Shown: one piece after another, positions 13,278 to 16,670 of the stretch | Numbering within the stretch: the first letter of the stretch is position 1 | Layout: every line of letters begins with the position of its first letter | Origin: Bacillota bacterium | GTDB lineage: Bacteria > Bacillota > Bacilli > Lactobacillales > Streptococcaceae | Assembly (NCBI GenBank): GCA_021781855.1 | Contig: JAJXWC010000028.1 | Span: 1-16,670, forward strand | Direction: 5' to 3' | Length of the DNA stretch: 16,670 nt | Translations under genes and position numbers: made by a program | Notes under the pieces: generated by a model | Databases searched by the model: none | Told to the model about the DNA's origin: nothing | Seen by the model: only the letters and a program-made list of their open reading frames with translations

Positions 13278-15278
13278 CTAATGATTAAAAATCACAATTT
13301 CTTTAAGTTTTCCTCGAAAATTAATCTTGAATTTTAATTGCTTGATTTGCTGAGGCAACAAATTCTCCGTTCTAACTTCATCATTTTCAATGCGTAAATG
13401 AGCAAATCCCTGAACAATCCCTAGCCATGAGCCGCCCATATTAGCGGCATGAATACCCTGTGCCGCATTTCCCTGCATGTCGGACAAATCCATCACTGCC
13501 GAATCTGCAAAAAAGTCATAAGCCTGCTGCTGATAACCCAAACGACTCGCCACAATGCCATAAATCGCTCTGGATAAGCTGCTGTCATGCGTTGTTAATG
13601 GCTCATAATAATCAAAATCACGCGCAGTCTGAGCTTTATCTCCTTCAAACAGCATATGTGCAAGCACCGTATCCGCCTGCTTCAAAACCTGATGCTTATA
13701 AATTTTCATCGGATGGTAATGTAAGAGCAGTGGATAATTTTCTTTAGGTGTATCGGCAAAATTCCAAACTTGCTTCTCTAAAAAAGTATCATCTTGTTGT
13801 GTAATCAGCCGTTCTTTGTCATATCCAAAATACATCTTGTCCGCGGCTTCTTGCCAAAGTTGAGCGGACTGTTGCTTTTTTCCAAATCTTTTTGAGAGCG
13901 CTACTGCAAAATACAAATTATTCTGTGCCATCTTGTTCGTATAAAAATTATTATTGACAAGTGCCGTGTATTCATCCGGTCCCGTTACTTCATGAATTTC
14001 AAAACCTCGTTTGCTGAAAAAGCCATAGGATAGCCAAAAGTCTGCTGTTTCATAAATCAAAGTCTGAAATCGCTCTGCAAAGGCAGCATCGGCTGTTACC
14101 TGGTCATAAAGCTGAAAAGCATAAGCAATATCGCCATTGATATGAACTTGCGCCGTACCCGCAGGATAATATGGTGAAGTCTCATGACCGCTGATGCCTC
14201 GCCAAGGAAAAAGTGCTCCTTTAAAACTTAATTCTTCCGCTCTTTCTTTAGCTAAAGCTAACTTGTTCAGCCGATATTCCAGCAAAGATTGTGCAATTTC
14301 AGGCTGTGTATAAATAAAAAATGGAAGCATATACATTTCAGTATCCCAGAAATAGTGTCCCTCATAGCCTTCTCCTGTCAATCCTTTTGCCCCGATTGAA
14401 GTCTCACCATCACGTCCAGCAGCATTAAAAAGATGAAAAAGATTAAAACGAATGCCCTTTTGTAGCAGCTCATCCTCATTTTCCATTTTGATTTCAATAT
14501 CTGAAACGCTCCAAAACGCTTTAAAAATTCGAGATTGCTCATCACGCAACTGATTGTAATCAAGATTTTCAGCAAACTCATTTTTCTGAGCAAGCTGGTC
14601 AATCTGAGTAAATGTCTTGCTTTGACCTTCCATCAGCTCAAAAGTCTCATCAATATGATCAAACCGAGCATAAAGCGATAATTTACTGCCTCGTGTCGTA
14701 TATTGATTATCCTTGACGAGTAAATCAGCACTTGCTTCGCGGGTTCGTGTATCCTGACCGTCAAACGCTTTTGGAGCAATCAGAGCGGGTTGTCTTTTAA
14801 GTGTCAATTTTCCTGAGAAATTTAGCGGTTTAATTACAATTTTCTGGCAGTAGGCTGTTCGTACACGATGACTGGCAAAACTTTCTATATCAATTTGTAC
14901 TTGCTGTCCTACCGAAGTGGAATAAATATAGCGCTCGTACAAAATCCCTCCCTCCATGTCAAGCCTTATTTCCTGATTTACTAACTGGTTAAAAGACACT
15001 CCCTCGCTTTCGATTTCCATGCTGCGCAAATCAAACAGCTTCACCATTGTCTCACGCTTCCGTGCCAAACCATAGGCGTTTTCTGGATAAACCAGTTCGC
15101 TTTCTTCATAAAAGCCGTTCACAAAACTTCCTGGTGTCGATTTTTTCTTTAATTCATCCGTCAGAATTGGAGCAGATGCACGTACCCCAAGAAAGCCATT
15201 GGCTTGCGCAAATAAAGTTTCAATATTTCCAATCTCCGTGTTTCCAAGGTCAGCGAGGGTAAGAGTAAAGTCTTTCAT
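13278..15278 (-). CDS. Glycoside hydrolase family 65 phosphorylase (maltose/kojibiose/nigerose/trehalose-type)
   Basis: GH65 phosphorylases split an alpha-glucoside with inorganic phosphate to give beta-glucose 1-phosphate (inverting). The protein has an N-terminal beta-sandwich (about 1 to 230), a linker, and an alpha/alpha barrel with hallmark motifs: GLTGEGYEGHYFWDTEMYMLPFF (299 to 321), FPWRGISGHETSPYYPAGTA, and the catalytic acid Glu436 in TGPDEYTALVNNN. KQAD (533 to 536) and THDSSLS (563 to 569) fit the phosphate-binding region of the family, and GIHAANMGGSW follows. At 666 residues it is shorter than the usual ~750, with a compact C-terminal beta-domain. The substrate cannot be told from sequence. 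A good SD (AAAGGA) precedes the ATG; it follows an esterase gene by 151 bp. Confidence 0.9.
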   Translation of the reverse strand: MKDFTLTLADLGNTEIGNIETLFAQANGFLGVRASAPILTDELKKKSTPGSFVNGFYEESELVYPENAYGLARKRETMVKLFDLRSMEIESEGVSFNQLVNQEIRLDMEGGILYERYIYSTSVGQQVQIDIESFASHRVRTAYCQKIVIKPLNFSGKLTLKRQPALIAPKAFDGQDTRTREASADLLVKDNQYTTRGSKLSLYARFDHIDETFELMEGQSKTFTQIDQLAQKNEFAENLDYNQLRDEQSRIFKAFWSVSDIEIKMENEDELLQKGIRFNLFHLFNAAGRDGETSIGAKGLTGEGYEGHYFWDTEMYMLPFFIYTQPEIAQSLLEYRLNKLALAKERAEELSFKGALFPWRGISGHETSPYYPAGTAQVHINGDIAYAFQLYDQVTADAAFAERFQTLIYETADFWLSYGFFSKRGFEIHEVTGPDEYTALVNNNFYTNKMAQNNLYFAVALSKRFGKKQQSAQLWQEAADKMYFGYDKERLITQQDDTFLEKQVWNFADTPKENYPLLLHYHPMKIYKHQVLKQADTVLAHMLFEGDKAQTARDFDYYEPLTTHDSSLSRAIYGIVASRLGYQQQAYDFFADSAVMDLSDMQGNAAQGIHAANMGGSWLGIVQGFAHLRIENDEVRTENLLPQQIKQLKFKINFRGKLKEIVIFNH

Positions 15279-15429
15279 TTTGTTCCTTTCAAAAAAGATA
15301 TTCTATTGATAAGTTTGGCTTCTAGGTATCGTAAAGTACTTATAAAGAGAATTCAGCAGCAATGCTTTCTGCGGCTGAATCCAAAATCAGAGTTATGTTG
15401 GTCTTATCAAACAAGCCGTTACTTCATTT

Positions 15430-16203
15430 CTATTGTTCATCTAAAGTTGCAAGATGCACTTCAAGCCACTGTACTGCAAGCTCTAGCCATCGTGCTACAT
15501 TCGGGTTAATTCCTTCATCAGTAGAGGCAACTGTTCGATTGGCTAATGACAGACCATGATAACCTTTTTCGAAAATATGAGCTTCAAAAGGAATATTGAA
15601 TTTCCCTAATTGCTCGCAAAACTTCAGACTGTTATAAACGGGGACGACCGCATCGTTTCCCGTCTGCCAAATAAAAACAGGAGGTGTTTTCTCATTCACC
15701 AAATCAGCAGTGTTGTATTGCGTTAAATCTATTGGAAAATTAAAATAAGAAGCCTGCAGTGGCCAGCCGTAATCAAATGAGATGAGCGCATAAGCTAACA
15801 AAAGTCCTGCTGGTTTATTTTTCGTTGCTGTATTAGCATACCAGGCGGCTAAATGTGCCCCTGCTGAAAAACCAATCAGAAAAATTTTCTCTGTATCAAT
15901 TTCCCATTTTACTGCATTTTGATGTACTTCTTCAAAAGTTCTGCTCAGCTCATTTAAACAGTCTTGTAAAAAATTGTACTGTGTTCCTTTACTCATGACC
16001 GTATAATCAAGCACAATCACTTGGTAGCCCTGCGCCAAAAATGCCATTGCAATCGGTTCGGCTTCACGAGATGAAACATACTCATAGCCGCCCCCTGGCA
16101 CAATAATCATAGCTGGAAACGGTTTTTTATCCTCTCTGGGATTTTCTTGCAGATAAGCGGTCAGCCATGCTGTTTCACTAAATTTAATTTTCTCAATTTT
16201 CAT
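15430..16203 (-). CDS. Alpha/beta-hydrolase esterase, acetyl(xylan) esterase-like
   Basis: The 257-residue cytoplasmic protein (no signal peptide) has an alpha/beta-hydrolase fold of the lipase/esterase group that includes intracellular acetyl esterases acting on xylo-oligosaccharides. The oxyanion motif PGGGY is at 36 to 40, the nucleophile Ser113 is in GFSAG, Asp184 is in TGNDAVVP, and His216 is in GYHGLSL. The SD AAGGAG is seven bases before the ATG. Its position directly after an alpha-glucuronidase gene supports removal of acetyl groups from imported xylan fragments. Such genes in lactococci are sometimes annotated as xylanase D, which does not fit the fold seen here. The true substrate is inferred from context. 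Confidence 0.85.
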   Translation of the reverse strand: MKIEKIKFSETAWLTAYLQENPREDKKPFPAMIIVPGGGYEYVSSREAEPIAMAFLAQGYQVIVLDYTVMSKGTQYNFLQDCLNELSRTFEEVHQNAVKWEIDTEKIFLIGFSAGAHLAAWYANTATKNKPAGLLLAYALISFDYGWPLQASYFNFPIDLTQYNTADLVNEKTPPVFIWQTGNDAVVPVYNSLKFCEQLGKFNIPFEAHIFEKGYHGLSLANRTVASTDEGINPNVARWLELAVQWLEVHLATLDEQ

Positions 16204-16262
16204 TTCATTTCTCCTTTTTTATGTTTAACGCTTTTAAGGTTAAGCTCTAACTGATGAAGCAG

Positions 16263-16527
16263 AGATTTATTTAGTGGGAGTTGAAACTCCCACTAAATTT
16301 AGGTTACAACCTCTAGGTGAAGAGACTAAGCGACCTGTAAGCGACTGAAGCCGCAACAGTCTGCTTAACATCTTTGATGTGAGGTTACCCTGTCCACCTA
16401 CGGTATCCATTCGCTCTATCTCCACTTCGTTACGAAAGACGTAAATTTCGTTTACGCTATCCGCAATCTTAGTGGCGAGGGGGATTAGCACACACTGCTG
16501 AGATAAAGTCATTCTTTTAATAAATCT
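16263..16527. other. Hairpin-rich 265-bp element between aguA and the esterase gene (candidate ncRNA or miniature mobile element)
   Basis: The stretch is bounded by 9-bp inverted repeats, AGATTTATT (16263 to 16271) and AATAAATCT (16519 to 16527). Perfect hairpins inside are TTTAGTGGGAGT/ACTCCCACTAAA with a 4-base loop (16270 to 16297), AGGTT/AACCT (16301 to 16312), GACTG/CAGTC (16343 to 16361), ACATC/GATGT (16368 to 16380) and CGTAAA/TTTACG (16440 to 16456). AAGCGAC is directly repeated at 16328 and 16339. Its base composition looks richer in G+C than the flanks. One minus-strand frame stays open across it, but its start lies inside aguA and it shows no domain. Candidates are a structured RNA, or the 3' end/omega-RNA-like remnant of an IS200/IS605-type element. 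Neither is proven. Confidence 0.45.
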
Positions 16528-16670
16528 TTCTGCCATTCTCATCAGCGACTCCAGATTTTCGATAGAAATAAGCATTCATAATATCTCGCCAATCTTCAGC
16601 AGCTTCCACTTGCTGCTGTAAACGGTCAGCAACATTTTGAAAATCGACTGGGGAAATAAAATCTTTAAGT
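16517..16670 (-). CDS. aguA: Alpha-glucuronidase (GH67), C-terminal end (cut by window edge)
   Basis: The last 50 codons are visible and end in WRDIMNAYFYRKSGVADENG followed by RKIY and a TAA stop. This matches the highly conserved C-terminus of bacterial GH67 alpha-glucuronidases, whose usual ending is WRD-x-INTYFYRxSGIPDEKGRKIY. The enzyme removes 4-O-methylglucuronic acid from xylo-oligosaccharides inside the cell. The catalytic domain lies outside the window. The stop codon falls within one of the inverted repeats bounding the downstream hairpin-rich element. The following gene is a probable acetyl esterase, consistent with a glucuronoxylan utilisation locus. Confidence 0.88.
   Translation of the reverse strand, partial: LKDFISPVDFQNVADRLQQQVEAAEDWRDIMNAYFYRKSGVADENGRKIY

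Noticed and set aside
15351..15380. ATTCAGC/GCTGAAT hairpin between the esterase and GH65 genes as a terminator
   Set aside because: The stem is interrupted by a mismatch and no T-run follows on the minus strand, so termination is unlikely. It may be a minor mRNA structure.
16225..16237. TTAACGCTTTTAA upstream of the esterase gene as a catabolite (cre) site
   Set aside because: It has a central CG and near symmetry, but several fixed positions of the cre consensus do not match. It could still be a LacI-type operator, which I cannot support.
16267..16575. 102-codon minus-strand open frame
   Set aside because: Its first ~20 codons overlap the aguA C-terminus in another frame, there is no SD, and the remainder covers a hairpin-rich element with no recognisable domain. 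I treat it as incidental, with the note that the tail might derive from a TnpB-like gene.

Overview
The window looks like chromosome from a low-GC Firmicute of the genus Lactococcus or a very close relative. CodY, SecY, Adk, L15 and the GatCA proteins all have a lactococcal/streptococcal look, the codY start is GTG, and a lactococcal-type CodY box lies in front of codY. Every gene I can support is on the minus strand, so transcription runs from high to low coordinates. No rRNA, tRNA, CRISPR array or intact insertion sequence was seen.

Right end (16670 to 13278), carbohydrate use: the C-terminus of a GH67 alpha-glucuronidase, a 313-bp gap filled by an unusual hairpin-rich element, an alpha/beta-hydrolase esterase and a GH65 glycoside phosphorylase. 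The glucuronidase and esterase suggest use of substituted xylo-oligosaccharides inside the cell.

Middle right (13233 to 10365), a fragment of the spc ribosomal operon: rplO, secY and adk with their own promoter and two strong terminators. The usual neighbours (rpmD before rplO; infA and rpmJ after adk) are absent on both sides, so this trio seems detached from the main ribosomal protein cluster.

Centre (10360 to 6577), the most novel part: two operon-like units that share an almost identical ~250-bp block (5' leader RNA plus the signal-peptide start) but encode unrelated secreted proteins. The secreted proteins are 293 aa (cysteine-containing) and 276 aa (cysteine-free). Each is followed at short spacing by one or two small four-helix membrane proteins, two of which resemble each other. 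Upstream of one unit are three tandem 20-bp TGATGAAA repeats, and a single copy sits upstream of the other. The layout resembles secreted effector plus immunity or export partner, but no function can be assigned from sequence.

Left (6489 to 1), amino-acid metabolism and tRNA charging: an AlaA-type aminotransferase; codY with a near-perfect CodY box beside its promoter; a T-box riboswitch with a probable asparagine (AAC) specifier leading into aspS; then gatC and gatA, and the start of a NUDIX hydrolase where gatB might have been expected. AspS plus GatCAB is the two-step route to Asn-tRNA(Asn), and an asparagine-sensing T-box in front of it makes physiological sense.
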